Assembly (NCBI GenBank): GCA_963722295.1
Contig: CAVRLB010000001.1
Span: 868,001-932,000, forward strand
Length of the DNA: 64,000 bases
DNA from: Brooklawnia sp032229645
GTDB lineage: Bacteria; Actinomycetota; Actinomycetes; Propionibacteriales; Propionibacteriaceae
Direction of reading: 5' to 3'
The position numbers and the translations under genes are program-made. The notes beneath the pieces are model-generated. The model saw nothing but the letters and a program-made list of their open reading frames with translations. It made no database searches and was not told where the DNA came from. Of the stretch, positions 48,840 through 59,285 are shown piece after piece. Each line of letters begins with the position of its first letter. Within the stretch, counting starts at the first letter, position 1.

Positions 48840-51800
48840 ATGGACGACACGGTTTCCCCCGACGCGCTGGCTCGGTTCAGCGAGCCCACCCGCGTCTGGT
48901 TCGAGGAAGCCTTCGAGCGTCCGACCACCGCGCAATGCGCAGCATGGCAGGCCATCGGTGCCGGCGAGCACGCGCTGGTGGTCGCCCCCACCGGGTCCGG
49001 CAAGACACTCGCCGCCTTCCTGCACAGCCTGGACAGGCTTGCGACCGCTCCCGCTAGCGGCAAGGTGCGGGTGCTCTATATCTCGCCGTTGAAGGCACTG
49101 GCGGTCGATGTGGAGCGCAACCTTCGTGTCCCGCTACGCGGCATGCAAGCCGCCGCACGCCGGCTCGGGCTGCCACCCCCCGAGGTGCGGGTGGCAGTGC
49201 GGTCGGGAGACACGCCGGCCAGCCAGCGCCGCGGCCTGGTGCGCCATCCTCCCGACATCTTGATAACGACTCCCGAGTCGCTGTTCCTGATGCTTTCCAG
49301 CGGCGCGGCCGAGACACTCACCCAGGTCGAAACCGTCATCGTCGATGAGGTTCATGCACTGGCCGCGACGAAACGCGGCGCGCACCTGGCCGTCAGCCTG
49401 GAACGGTTGTCGTCCGCCGGTGTCGATCCGCAGCGCATCGGACTATCGGCGACCGTCAATCCGGTTCAGCAGGTGGCCGGCTTCTTGGGCGGGGATCGCC
49501 GGGTCAGCGTCATCGAGCCGCCCTCGAACAAGAAGTGGCAGCTGAGCATTGAGGTGCCGGTCGACGACATGACCGAGTTGCATGCCAACGTTGGCACCGA
49601 CGGCGAGGCCGTCACCAACTCGATCTGGACCTGGGTCACGCCCCGCATTCTCGACCTCATCGAGCAGCACCGATCGACGATCTGCTTCGTGAATTCACGG
49701 CGCAGCGCCGAGCGGCTGACCGCCCAGCTCAACGAACTGAACGCGATGCGCCACGGCGAGCCCTATGTCCAGTTCGATCCACCGAACGTAGCCACCGCGC
49801 GGTCCGGTTCGAGTCCCGGCTATGACGAATCGTCCGGGGTACCCATCGTCGCCCGGGCCCACCACGGCTCGGTCAGCAAGCACCGCCGGCTCGAGATCGA
49901 GTCCGAACTCAAGGCCGGACGGCTGCCCTGCGTGGTCGCCACCTCTTCGCTCGAACTCGGTATCGACATGGGTGCGGTCGATCTGGTGATTCAAGCTCAG
50001 GCACCCGGATCGGTGGCCAGCGCCCTGCAACGCATCGGTCGAGCAGGGCACGGCGTGGGCGCGGTCAGCCGTGGCGTCTTCTTTCCCACCTCGCGTGGCG
50101 ATCTGCTGGAATGCACCGTGGTCGTCGACCGTATGAAGCAGACCTTGATCGAGGCGCTGCCGCGGTTGCGCAACCCACTGGACGTCTTGGCGCAGCAACT
50201 CGTCTCGATCTGCCTGATCCGTCCGCAACGGCCGGCCGAGATCTTCGATCTGGTCCGTAGATCCGATCCGTTCCGTGAGTTGCCGCGTTCGGGATTCGAC
50301 GCGGTCGTCGATATGTTGTGCGGTCGCTATCCCAGTGAGCAGTTCGCGGAGCTTCGCCCCCGCCTCGCGCTCGACGCCACGACCGGAGTGCTGTCGGCCA
50401 GGCCGGGGGCCCGGCAGCTGGTCACCATCAGCGGAGGGACGATCCCCGATCGCGGCAACTACCCGGTATATCTAGCAGGCAGCACCAGCGGCACCGGCGA
50501 ACGGGCCAATGCCGGACGCCGGGTCGGCGAGCTGGACGAAGAGATGGTCTACGAATCCAGAGTGGGCGATGTCTTCACCCTCGGCACGACCAGTTGGCGC
50601 ATCGAAGAGATCACAGTCAACCACCTGGTCGTCAGTCCGGCGCCCGGGGCTCCCGGACGGTTGCCGTTCTGGCACGGCGACTCGGCTTCCCGCCCGATCG
50701 AGCTCGGCGAGGCTATCGGGGAGCTGACCGGCCGGCTCGCCACCGACCCGGACGGCTGCGCGGCACAGCTACCGGCCCGCGCTGGCCTGGATGCGTCTGC
50801 CACCAGCAATCTGATGCGCTATGTCCGCGATGAGCTGGCCGCCACCGGCGCGGTGCCCGACAGCGGCACGATCGTCGTCGAGCGGTTTCGCGACGAACTC
50901 GGCGACTGGCGAGTCTGCGTACTGACGAGCGTTGGCAGCGCGGTGCTCACGCCGCTGTCGATGCTGCTCCGCAGCCAGCTGCGCGAACGCTACGAAGCCG
51001 ACCCGCAGGTGATGTGCACCAACGACGGCATCGTGCTGCGGGTGCCCGACACCGACGCCGAACCTCCCGGTGCTGAGATCCTCACCGGAATCGATCTGAC
51101 CAGCGTTCAGCAGATCGTCGAACGCGAGGTGGGCGCGTCCGCGCTGTTCTCGGCACGGTTCCGGGAATGCGCGGCACGCGCGCTGCTGCTCCCCAAACGC
51201 AATCCGGGTAAGCGTTCGCCGCTGTGGCAGCAGCGTCAACGGGCGGCGCAACTGCTTCAGGTAGCCCGCGAATACCCCGACTTTCCGATCACTCTGGAAG
51301 CCATCCGCGAGTGTCTCGACGACGTCTTCGACATGCCCGGCCTGCTGGACCTGCTCGGCGCGATCCAAGCACGGCGAATCCGGGTGGTCGGGATCGAGAC
51401 CGAACAGGCATCCCCGTTCGCTCAGCAGTTGGTCTTCGGACTCGTCGGGACGTTCATCTACGACGGCGATCAGCCGGTAGCCGAACGGCGGCTGGCGGCG
51501 CTGAGTCTCGACCCGACGATGCTGGACGAGTTGCTTGGCCGCAGCGGCGAAGGCGATCTCTTCGATCCGGCGATCGCGGACGAGCTCAATGACGAGCTGC
51601 AACGACTGGCCCCGGGCTGGCAGGCCGGCGATGCCGAACAACTGTGGGATCTGCTCCGCAGGATCGGCCCATTGACCGCTGTCGAGCTCGCCGAACGTTG
51701 CTCCCCCACCACCGGCGTCACCGATTGGCTGACCGGGCTGGCCGAGCAAGGACGAGTCAGCCGGCTGAGCTTCGACGTTCCTTCGCGCGAATCGAACCGG

Positions 51801-53393
51801 ACCGGTCCCGGCGACCGGCGGTGCATGTGGGTGGTCACCGATGACCTGGATTGGCTCGCGCCCGCGCACGGCGACGATCGGTGTCCACGGGCCGAGCTGA
51901 CGCCCAGCGCGGTCGAGCGGCTCTGCGAACGCTGGTCGAGGCATCACGTGCTGGTCTGGCCGACTCAACTCAGCGAGCGCTTCGGTATCGGCGAACGGGT
52001 CATCCGTGCGGGCCTCGATGTGCTCTGCGCGACCGGGGAGCTCACCAGATACGGGCAGGCCGAACCCGGTGCAGCGCCTCGCTTCATTCACCGGCGCGTT
52101 CTGGACGCCCTGAAACACCGGACGCTGGCTCGGCTGCGGCGCAGTGTGCAACCGGTGGGCCAGCAGGCATTCGCGGGTTTTCTGACCAGTTGGCAGGAGC
52201 TGGATGCCGCTGGAACAGGCGTGGGAACGCTCAGCGCAGCCATCGATCAGCTGGCCGGGGTACCGATCCCGGCGTCAATTCTCGAATCGGTGGTACTGCC
52301 CGCCCGGGTGGCCGACTACCGCCCGGAGATGCTCGACGAGTTGCTGTCAGATGGCGCCGTCCGCTGGAGCGGGCGTGGGCAGATCTCAGACACGGACGGC
52401 TGGGTGCAGCTATGGCCCGGTGACGTCGGGCTGCCTGCGATCGACGAACTGCCCAGCCCCACCGCGGTGGCGCTGCTGGAGCGGTTGAGCAGCGGCGGCG
52501 CATGGCGGGCCGCCGACCTGGCCGACGACGACCTCACCGAAGCCGACGCGCAGCGGTTGATCTGGGAGCTCGCCTGGGCCGGCTGGATCGCCACGGACTC
52601 GTTCGCTGTCGTCCGCCAGTGGTGCGGCCAGAAAGTGCAACGACGAATGCGGGCGCCCAGTCCCCGCCGCCGGATGCTTCCGCGCACGATCGTCATTCCC
52701 ACGCGCCCGGGTGCCAGCACGCGGTGGGCCGCGCTTCCCAGAGGTGAACTCAGCCCCACCGATCAGCTCGTGCAAGACGTCGGTCTGCTGCTCGGACGCC
52801 ACGGCGTGCTCACCAAACCCGCTGTGGCCAGCGAAGCCCTGGTGCCGAGTTTCGCGCAGGCATACCAGGTGCTGTCGGCACTGGAGGAGCGCGGCGCCAT
52901 CCGCCGCGGCTATTTCGTTGACGGACTGGGTGGGGCGCAGTTCGCTCTTCCCGGGGCGGTCGAGCGACTGCGGGAGCAAGGATCGGCGACCGGGGGCAGA
53001 GCGACAGCGCGTAGTTCGGTACTAGTCTTGGCTTCCTGCGATCCGGCAAATCCCTATGGCGCCGCATTGGGCTGGCCGCAGCTCGAGGGACACCGTCCCA
53101 ATCGTGGGGCCGGATCGATGGTGCTGCTTGCCGAAGGAGAACTGATCGGCTATCTGGAACGCGGCGCGCACACGTTGATGGTCGCCAAACCCCCGGGTGA
53201 CCCGCTGCTCGGCGAGGCGTTGCGATGCCTCGCCGACACGATCGACGACGGCCGCATCGACGACATCACCATCGAACGGATCAACGGCCGCCCCGCGCTC
53301 GAGGTCCGCGAATTGCGCGCGGACCTCACCGACGCCGGTTTCGCGATGGTTCCGCAGGGATTCCGCAAACGGCGCCGCGTATCAGGACCCTGA
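48840..53393 (+). CDS. lhr: Lhr family ATP-dependent 3'-5' helicase
   Basis: Large helicase-related protein, 1517 residues, the full-length bacterial Lhr type. Walker A APTGSGKT (about residues 51-58), DEVH (about 167-170), SATV (motif III) and QRIGRAGH (motif VI, about 399-406) form the RecA-like core, followed by a winged helix, the Lhr-core domain and a long C-terminal Lhr-CTD with repeated HTH folds. It acts on single-stranded DNA and RNA:DNA hybrids in repair. ATG 48840 starts the conserved part; a longer upstream frame to 48639 is not conserved. Downstream is clgR in the opposite direction. Confidence 0.94.
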   Translation: MDDTVSPDALARFSEPTRVWFEEAFERPTTAQCAAWQAIGAGEHALVVAPTGSGKTLAAFLHSLDRLATAPASGKVRVLYISPLKALAVDVERNLRVPLRGMQAAARRLGLPPPEVRVAVRSGDTPASQRRGLVRHPPDILITTPESLFLMLSSGAAETLTQVETVIVDEVHALAATKRGAHLAVSLERLSSAGVDPQRIGLSATVNPVQQVAGFLGGDRRVSVIEPPSNKKWQLSIEVPVDDMTELHANVGTDGEAVTNSIWTWVTPRILDLIEQHRSTICFVNSRRSAERLTAQLNELNAMRHGEPYVQFDPPNVATARSGSSPGYDESSGVPIVARAHHGSVSKHRRLEIESELKAGRLPCVVATSSLELGIDMGAVDLVIQAQAPGSVASALQRIGRAGHGVGAVSRGVFFPTSRGDLLECTVVVDRMKQTLIEALPRLRNPLDVLAQQLVSICLIRPQRPAEIFDLVRRSDPFRELPRSGFDAVVDMLCGRYPSEQFAELRPRLALDATTGVLSARPGARQLVTISGGTIPDRGNYPVYLAGSTSGTGERANAGRRVGELDEEMVYESRVGDVFTLGTTSWRIEEITVNHLVVSPAPGAPGRLPFWHGDSASRPIELGEAIGELTGRLATDPDGCAAQLPARAGLDASATSNLMRYVRDELAATGAVPDSGTIVVERFRDELGDWRVCVLTSVGSAVLTPLSMLLRSQLRERYEADPQVMCTNDGIVLRVPDTDAEPPGAEILTGIDLTSVQQIVEREVGASALFSARFRECAARALLLPKRNPGKRSPLWQQRQRAAQLLQVAREYPDFPITLEAIRECLDDVFDMPGLLDLLGAIQARRIRVVGIETEQASPFAQQLVFGLVGTFIYDGDQPVAERRLAALSLDPTMLDELLGRSGEGDLFDPAIADELNDELQRLAPGWQAGDAEQLWDLLRRIGPLTAVELAERCSPTTGVTDWLTGLAEQGRVSRLSFDVPSRESNRTGPGDRRCMWVVTDDLDWLAPAHGDDRCPRAELTPSAVERLCERWSRHHVLVWPTQLSERFGIGERVIRAGLDVLCATGELTRYGQAEPGAAPRFIHRRVLDALKHRTLARLRRSVQPVGQQAFAGFLTSWQELDAAGTGVGTLSAAIDQLAGVPIPASILESVVLPARVADYRPEMLDELLSDGAVRWSGRGQISDTDGWVQLWPGDVGLPAIDELPSPTAVALLERLSSGGAWRAADLADDDLTEADAQRLIWELAWAGWIATDSFAVVRQWCGQKVQRRMRAPSPRRRMLPRTIVIPTRPGASTRWAALPRGELSPTDQLVQDVGLLLGRHGVLTKPAVASEALVPSFAQAYQVLSALEERGAIRRGYFVDGLGGAQFALPGAVERLREQGSATGGRATARSSVLVLASCDPANPYGAALGWPQLEGHRPNRGAGSMVLLAEGELIGYLERGAHTLMVAKPPGDPLLGEALRCLADTIDDGRIDDITIERINGRPALEVRELRADLTDAGFAMVPQGFRKRRRVSGP

Positions 53394-53486
53394 CCGGCCG
53401 ACCGGTCATAGTGCGATCGGGCATGACCGCGCGAGATGCTGATGCGGGCGCGGCCGGTGTTCGTCCATCTTCAGCAGACACTGATA

Positions 53487-53519
53487 ACGGCGCCGCGTCC
53501 TCGAAGGACACGACGCCGT
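53487..53519 (-). terminator. Hairpin between lhr and clgR
   Basis: A 14-bp stem with two wobble pairs (53487-53500 with 53506-53519), loop TCGAA. It lies 20 bp after the clgR stop and may serve both convergent genes. Confidence 0.6.
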
Positions 53520-53539
53520 CAACAACTATCGAGCGGGGT

Positions 53540-53803
53540 TCAGGCCGCCAATGCAGCCTGGCGCAGATCGGCCTCACTGAAACGTTCGGCCACTGCGGCG
53601 TAGACCTGCGAGAGCGGTACGCCCAAGGCCTGACTGATCGACTGCAGCAGCTCGCTGGAGGCCTCTTTCTGGCCCCGTTCAACCTCAGACAGGTATCCCA
53701 GACTTACCCGAGCGGCCAAGGAGACCTCACGCAGCGTGCGTCCTTGACGGATCCGCTCCGAGCGCAACACCTCACCAAGCAATTCACGAGCCAACACAGC
53801 CAT
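53540..53803 (-). CDS. clgR: ClgR-type XRE family transcriptional activator
   Basis: An 87-residue helix-turn-helix protein. VLRSERIRQGRTLREVSLAARVSLGYLSEVERGQKEASSELL (about residues 13-54) is the ClgR signature with the recognition helix SLGYLSEVERG. ClgR activates clp protease and related genes in actinobacteria. The ClpC1/ClpP-degradable Ala-Ala tail is present (QAALAA). ATG 53803 follows GGGAGG. Location beside cinA and pgsA repeats the arrangement in other actinobacteria. No ClgR box was searched with confidence. Confidence 0.9.
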   Translation of the reverse strand: MAVLARELLGEVLRSERIRQGRTLREVSLAARVSLGYLSEVERGQKEASSELLQSISQALGVPLSQVYAAVAERFSEADLRQAALAA

Positions 53804-53902
53804 CGCGTAGCCTCCCAGACAGGCGCCCTAAGTCGAGCGCAGACGAACACTCAACGCGAAGCGCCCGCCCGTTTATTCCGTCCAGAATTCAACTAGTTTT
53901 CA

Positions 53903-54454
53903 TCAACCGTGCGCGGGCTCGCGCAAGCAGTCGTTCAGCCAGGTCAATGCGGACGCGATGGTCTGCGCGCGGATCTGCCCGCGATCACCCTCCAGGCTCA
54001 AGAGCCGCGCCCTGATCGGGTCGTCCCATCGTGGCGGCAGTGCCAGCCCCAGCCAGACGGTCCCGGGCGCCTCACCGTCTTCATCGTCGGGACCGGCGAC
54101 TCCTGTGCATGACACACCGACATCGGCCCGGCAGTTCCAGGCCGCACCGACCGCCATCTGTTTAGCGGTGTGCTCGTTGATCACCCCATGTTCGGCAATG
54201 AACTCGGCGTCCACACCTGCCAGGCTCGCTTTCAGGTCGGACGCATAGGTGATCAGTCCGCCTCGGAAGACCGCCGAGGCGCCTGCCACCGAAGTCAACG
54301 CGACACCGATACCGCCGCCGGTGAGCGATTCGCAGGTGGCCACCGTGCAATCGCGGTTCAGCAGCAGTTGAATGGTCTGAGCTGCCGTCGGCGTCACCTG
54401 CTCTACTGCCGCGTCCGGCGGACCAGCGGACGGGCTCGTGTTCGGCCGAGTCAT
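53903..54454 (-). CDS. pncC: CinA C-terminal domain protein (NMN amidohydrolase, PncC-type)
   Basis: A 183-residue stand-alone CinA C-terminal domain, expected to deamidate nicotinamide mononucleotide. VATCESLTGGGIGVALTSVAG (about residues 38-58), SDLKASLAGVD and SCTGVAGPD (about 116-124) are the family marks. No N-terminal MoeA-like CinA domain is present. ATG 54454 overlaps the pgsA stop by 4 nt (ATGA). The longer frame to 54829 lies inside pgsA and is rejected. Confidence 0.9.
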   Translation of the reverse strand: MTRPNTSPSAGPPDAAVEQVTPTAAQTIQLLLNRDCTVATCESLTGGGIGVALTSVAGASAVFRGGLITYASDLKASLAGVDAEFIAEHGVINEHTAKQMAVGAAWNCRADVGVSCTGVAGPDDEDGEAPGTVWLGLALPPRWDDPIRARLLSLEGDRGQIRAQTIASALTWLNDCLREPAHG

Positions 54455-55143
54455 CCCAGATGCTCGCCGTCGTCGGGGAGTGCTTCTGGAGCCTCTGGCA
54501 GCTCGACCTCGTCGGCGACACCCTTGCTGATATCGACCGGTCCGCCGGCCTCGAGCGACGCCTTGCGCAGTTTGCTCGCCTCGAAGAGATAGTCGATACC
54601 GGTGACCACCGTCAGCACGAACGCGATCCACATCAGCGCCCACTTGATGACCTCGAACCACACGCCGAGGCCGGGCAGCCAGAGCACGAATGCGATCAAC
54701 GCGAACGATTGCACCAAAGTCTTGAGTTTGCCGCCGCGGTTCGCCGCCATCACGCCGTACTTGAGGATCGCGAAGCGCAGCGCGGTTATCCCCCACTCCC
54801 GCAACAAGATGATGATGGTCATCCACCACGGCAGCTCACCGACGATCGACAGCACAACGAATGCCATCCCGGTCAGCGCCTTGTCGGCGATCGAATCCCA
54901 GATCTTGCCGAAGTTGGTGACCAGGTCATATTTGCGGGCGATATGACCGTCCAGACTGTCAGTGAGGATCGCAACCACGAAGATGGCCGTCGCCCAAAGC
55001 CTCCAGCCCTGGTCGTGCGGGTGCATCAGGAAGACGACCACGAAGACCGGCACCAGTACCATCCGCAAAATGGTCAGTGCATTCGGCACATTCCAGGTGA
55101 ATCCCAGTAACTTCTCGGGCTTGCCACCATCAGCCTGGCTCAT
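54451..55143 (-). CDS. pgsA: CDP-diacylglycerol-glycerol-3-phosphate 3-phosphatidyltransferase
   Basis: Makes phosphatidylglycerol phosphate, the committed step to phosphatidylglycerol and cardiolipin; 230 residues. The CDP-alcohol phosphotransferase motif DSLDGHIARKYDLVTNFG and following DSIADK (about residues 62-87) is intact, with about five membrane segments. The C-terminal 30 residues are acidic. ATG 55143 follows GGGAGGAG. Co-translated with the downstream CinA-type gene. Confidence 0.93.
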   Translation of the reverse strand: MSQADGGKPEKLLGFTWNVPNALTILRMVLVPVFVVVFLMHPHDQGWRLWATAIFVVAILTDSLDGHIARKYDLVTNFGKIWDSIADKALTGMAFVVLSIVGELPWWMTIIILLREWGITALRFAILKYGVMAANRGGKLKTLVQSFALIAFVLWLPGLGVWFEVIKWALMWIAFVLTVVTGIDYLFEASKLRKASLEAGGPVDISKGVADEVELPEAPEALPDDGEHLG

Positions 55144-55208
55144 GCCTGCTCCTCCCCGGCCCCGCCGTCGGTGCCGCCGTTGAAACTCTACTGGTCGCGG
55201 CCGGGTTC

Positions 55209-56666
55209 TTAGGCCACCTCGGCAATCAGATCAACACCCTCGCTGCCGACCACCACCGCGTCCACGAGGTCACCGATCGCGGGCCGATCCACAGCTATCA
55301 GCGAGGTCGTGCCGTCGACCTCCGGCCCCTGATGGGCAGCGCGTCCGCTGATCTCGCCGTCATCGGTGTTCTCGACCAGCACCTGCACGCGTTCACCGAT
55401 CCGGTCCGCGGCCCGCTGATTGCAGACCTCATCGATCAGCGAGCTGATCGCCTCGTGACGCTCGTCGATCTCGTCCGGATCGAGCCCGCCGTCCATGGTG
55501 GCGCCTTCGGTGCCGTCCTCAGGTGAGTAGGAGAAGACTCCGGCAACATCCAGCTGCGCTTCGTCGAGGAAATCGGCCAGGATCTGCACATCGTCGTCGG
55601 TCTCACCGGGGAAGCCCACGATGAAGTTGCTGCGGATACCCGCCTGTGGCGCCAGCGCACGCACCCGCGAAATGAGGTTCAAGAACTGCTCGGCGTCGCC
55701 GAAGCGCCGCATCCGGCGTAGCAGCGGCCCGGATGCGTGCTGGAAGGAGAGATCGAAGTAGGGCACGACCTTCGGCACGCAGGCCATCGCCTTCAAGATC
55801 TCCGGGGTGATTTCGGCCGGCTGCAGGTAGCTGACCCGGATCCACTCCAAACCGTCCACCGCGGTCAACCGCTCCAGCAGATCGGGCAATGCCCGCGGTC
55901 TGCCCAAATCCTTGCCGTAGGACGACGAGTTCTCGCTCACCAGCATGATCTCTTTGACGCCTTCGCCCGCCAGCCAATGGGCCTCGGCGACGATCTCATC
56001 GGCCGGGCGCGACAGATACGAGCCGCGGAATGACGGAATCGCGCAGAAGGCGCACCTGCGGTCACAGCCCGAGGCGATCTTCAGCGGAGCGAACGGTCCG
56101 CCGTGCAGCCTGCGGCGCAGCACCGGCGGTCCCAGCAGCGGACGATGGTCCGCGTCACGATCTGCGGTATCCAACGCCAGCCGCGATGCGCCATGACCGG
56201 GCACGGCCAACGGCGCCCGCATGTCATGGGCAGCCGCCTGGCGGGCAGCGGGCATCAACGGCAGCAGCGTGCGACGGTCCTTGGGTTCATGCGAAGCGAC
56301 GTGCCCACCGGCAAGAATCGTCCGCAGCTTCGCGGCGATCTGGGGATAGGAGTCGAAGCCCAGCACCGCGTCCGCCTCGGGCAATGCCGCTGCCAACTCG
56401 TTGCCGTAGCGTTCGGCCATGCACCCGACAGCGACAACGGCCCGGGCCTGCCCGGAGGCCTTGTGGTCGGCCGCGGACAGCAGGGTGTCGATGGAGTCCT
56501 TCTTGGCCTGTTCGATGAATCCGCAGGTGTTGACCATGATGACCTCTGCCTGGTCGGGGTCATCGACCAGGCAGAAGCCTTCGGCGTCCAGCCGGGCAGC
56601 AAGTTCCTCGGAGTCAACGTCGTTTCGTGAGCAACCGAGGCTCACCAGGTGGACTGCAGTCGTCAT
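55209..56666 (-). CDS. rimO: Ribosomal protein S12 methylthiotransferase RimO
   Basis: Radical-SAM enzyme methylthiolating Asp of ribosomal protein S12; 485 residues. MTTase cysteines SLGCSRN, NTCGFIE and VGCMAERYG are followed by a Pro/Arg/Ala-rich spacer of about 55 residues (about 140-195), then the radical-SAM motif CDRRCAFC (about 203-210) and a TRAM-like end. The spacer is longer than in many homologues. ATG 56666 overlaps the ftsK stop (ATGA). Confidence 0.95.
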   Translation of the reverse strand: MTTAVHLVSLGCSRNDVDSEELAARLDAEGFCLVDDPDQAEVIMVNTCGFIEQAKKDSIDTLLSAADHKASGQARAVVAVGCMAERYGNELAAALPEADAVLGFDSYPQIAAKLRTILAGGHVASHEPKDRRTLLPLMPAARQAAAHDMRAPLAVPGHGASRLALDTADRDADHRPLLGPPVLRRRLHGGPFAPLKIASGCDRRCAFCAIPSFRGSYLSRPADEIVAEAHWLAGEGVKEIMLVSENSSSYGKDLGRPRALPDLLERLTAVDGLEWIRVSYLQPAEITPEILKAMACVPKVVPYFDLSFQHASGPLLRRMRRFGDAEQFLNLISRVRALAPQAGIRSNFIVGFPGETDDDVQILADFLDEAQLDVAGVFSYSPEDGTEGATMDGGLDPDEIDERHEAISSLIDEVCNQRAADRIGERVQVLVENTDDGEISGRAAHQGPEVDGTTSLIAVDRPAIGDLVDAVVVGSEGVDLIAEVA

Positions 56667-59203
56667 GATCCGTTCGCCAGATTGGCGAGCACCTCATCCA
56701 AATCGTCGGGCTTGACGAGAACGTCTCGCGGCTTGCTGCCTTCGGACGGGCCGACGACACCACGGTTCTCCAAGATGTCCATGATACGTCCGGCCTTGGC
56801 GAAGCCCACTCTCAGCTTGCGTTGCAGCATCGAGGTGGAACCCAGCTGCAACTCGATGATGTGCCTGGCAGCGTCCAGCACCAGTTCCAGATCGTCACCG
56901 ATGTCCTCAGCCACCTTCGGGGCCGCCTCCGCAGCGGCGGCCACGTCCGGGCGATACTGCGGGGTCAGCTGGGTCTTCAGGTATTCGGCAACCTCGCGGA
57001 TCTCCGCCTCTGTCACCCAGGCCCCTTGCACGCGCATCGGCTTGGACGCACCCATCGGCAAGAAGAGCCCATCGCCTTGGCCGACCAGTTTCTCGGCACC
57101 GGGCTGATCGAGGATGACCCGCGAGTCGGTCATCGAACTGGTTGCGAACGCCAGACGGCTGGGCACGTTCGCCTTGATCAAACCGGTCACCACATCGATC
57201 GATGGACGCTGAGTCGCCAGCACCAGGTGAATACCTGCGGCGCGGGCCAGCTGGGTGATGCGCACGATCGAGTCCTCGACGTCGCGTGGAGCCACCATCA
57301 TCAGGTCCGCGAGTTCGTCGACCACTACCAGCAGATACGGGTAGGCAGCCAGCACCCGCTCGCTGCCCGGAGGCAGCTGCACTTGGCCGCCGCGGACGGC
57401 CTTGTTGAAGTCATCGATATGCCGGAAACCGAATGCCGCCAGATCGTCGTAGCGCTGATCCATCTCGCGCACCACCCATTGCAGCGCGTCCGCTGCCTTC
57501 TTCGGGTTGGTGATGATCGGGGTGACCAGGTGCGGGATGCCCTCGTACTGGTTGAGTTCGACCCGCTTGGGGTCGACCAGCATCATGCGCACCTCGTCGG
57601 GCGTGGAGCGGATCATGATCGAGGTGATCAGCGAGTTCACGAAGCTCGACTTGCCTGAACCGGTGGCGCCGGCGACCAGCAGATGCGGCATCTTAGCGAT
57701 GTTGGCGATGACGTAGCCGCCCTCGACATCCTTGCCCAGGCCGACGGTCAGCGGATGATGATCGTTGCGGGCCTTCTGGCTGCGCAGTACATCGCCGAGG
57801 GACACGACCTCCTTGTCCCGGTTGGGAATCTCGATGCCGATGGCCGAGCGCCCCGGGATCGGGCTGAGGATGCGCACATCTGCCGAGCCGACGGCGTAGG
57901 CGATGTTCTTCGACAGACCGGTGACTTTCTCGACCTTGACTCCGTTGCCGACCTCGACCTGGTAGCGCGTGACCGTCGGCCCGCGGGTGTAGCCGGTGAC
58001 TCGTGCGTCGATATCGAATTCGGTGAAGACATCGCTCAGTCGTCCGACGACTGCATCGGACGCCTCGGTACGCGCCTTCGGGATCGTGCCGGCCTTCAGC
58101 ATGGCAGGATCCGGCAACGTGTAGACGACATCGCCCGACAGCGCGAGTTGCTCCGAACGCTGCGGTGCCGCCGTATGTGGTGGGGCCTCCAGCTCGACGG
58201 GGGGCTCGGGTTCGGCGGTCGCCAATCCGGCAGTGACCTTGGTCTTGGACCGGCCGGGCCGTACCGGCGGTGGCTCCGGGGCCAGGAACTCGCTCGTCTC
58301 GTGCTCCGCCAAAACACCTTCGGCGCTGCCGGGTTCGATCGCGGCCGGCTCGTCGATCCTGGTCGAAGGTTCCCGGTGCCCCACCAGGGGCGTGTCATAG
58401 GCCTCGTCCACACCGTAGTGCAGCTTCTCGGCAGCGGCATCGCGACCGGCGGCGAATCGGCTTGCGAACCAGCCTGCCACGCGCTGCGCGAGCGCCGCCC
58501 ACTCGTAGAGCGGACGCCCGACGACGATGACCAGCCCGAACAAGCCGATCAGCGAGAGCACGAAGGCGGCCAGCCACAGCGGCATCAGCTGGGTCATCAT
58601 CGAGGACGCGACGTAGCCGACGATACCCCCGAAGCCGCGCAGCAGTTCCATGTCCGAAGGCGCAGGCAGCGGCGAGTGAGCCAGATTGACCACGCCCTGC
58701 ACACCGAAGCCGAGAATCGTCCAGCCGACGAACTGGCGTCCGGCCGGTCCGTTGGCCTCCGGGTTGCGCAGCGTGCGCCAGCTCATCAAGGCCAGCAGCA
58801 CGGGCAGTGCGTAGCCGCTCAGGCCGACGACGGTGGATACGCCGATGCGAACCCACTCCCCCAGCAGTCCGGGAATGGCCAGCCAGAAGGATGCGGCCAC
58901 GATCACGGCCAGGCAGAACAGTCCCAGGCCGACGCCATCGCGACGCAGCGCGGAATCGGCCTGATGCGTGTCTCCGACGCCGCGGGCAAGCCTGCCCAAG
59001 CCACGCGCGGTGCCATTCCAGATCCCCGACAGCACCCGCCCAACCGGGTTCGGAGGGGTCGCCGGAGTCTGCGTCCGGCTGGTTCTTCTGGACGCTGGTT
59101 TCTTTGAGCTTCCGGACGCGCGCGAACTCGGTTTCGACGTCCTGCTGCTGGAGCTGGACGATGAACCGCGAGACCGCGCCGGGGAAGACGCGCTGGTCAC
59201 CAT
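56663..59203 (-). CDS. ftsK: DNA translocase FtsK/SpoIIIE
   Basis: Septum-located dsDNA pump that clears and aligns chromosome termini; 846 residues. A Ser/Lys-rich tail (1-50) precedes four membrane segments (about 92-225), a variable linker (about 250-380) and the alpha/beta motor with Walker A VAGATGSGKSS (about 507-517). The gamma winged-helix ends the protein (GFAKAGRIMDILENRGVVGPS). Full length for the actinobacterial family. Its stop overlaps the rimO start. The linker is short compared with E. coli FtsK. Confidence 0.95.
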   Translation of the reverse strand: MVTSASSPARSRGSSSSSSSRTSKPSSRASGSSKKPASRRTSRTQTPATPPNPVGRVLSGIWNGTARGLGRLARGVGDTHQADSALRRDGVGLGLFCLAVIVAASFWLAIPGLLGEWVRIGVSTVVGLSGYALPVLLALMSWRTLRNPEANGPAGRQFVGWTILGFGVQGVVNLAHSPLPAPSDMELLRGFGGIVGYVASSMMTQLMPLWLAAFVLSLIGLFGLVIVVGRPLYEWAALAQRVAGWFASRFAAGRDAAAEKLHYGVDEAYDTPLVGHREPSTRIDEPAAIEPGSAEGVLAEHETSEFLAPEPPPVRPGRSKTKVTAGLATAEPEPPVELEAPPHTAAPQRSEQLALSGDVVYTLPDPAMLKAGTIPKARTEASDAVVGRLSDVFTEFDIDARVTGYTRGPTVTRYQVEVGNGVKVEKVTGLSKNIAYAVGSADVRILSPIPGRSAIGIEIPNRDKEVVSLGDVLRSQKARNDHHPLTVGLGKDVEGGYVIANIAKMPHLLVAGATGSGKSSFVNSLITSIMIRSTPDEVRMMLVDPKRVELNQYEGIPHLVTPIITNPKKAADALQWVVREMDQRYDDLAAFGFRHIDDFNKAVRGGQVQLPPGSERVLAAYPYLLVVVDELADLMMVAPRDVEDSIVRITQLARAAGIHLVLATQRPSIDVVTGLIKANVPSRLAFATSSMTDSRVILDQPGAEKLVGQGDGLFLPMGASKPMRVQGAWVTEAEIREVAEYLKTQLTPQYRPDVAAAAEAAPKVAEDIGDDLELVLDAARHIIELQLGSTSMLQRKLRVGFAKAGRIMDILENRGVVGPSEGSKPRDVLVKPDDLDEVLANLANGS

Positions 59204-59285
59204 GTCGGCAGATTACCGCAGGCTCAATGCACACCCGGGGATTCCCACGCCGGTCAACTCCGCACGGCAGTCACGATCCCCGTGT

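Noticed and set aside
49800..49820. tRNA-like GGTTCGAGTCC sequence
   Set aside because: Lies inside lhr in frame with conserved helicase sequence; no acceptor or anticodon stem can be formed around it.
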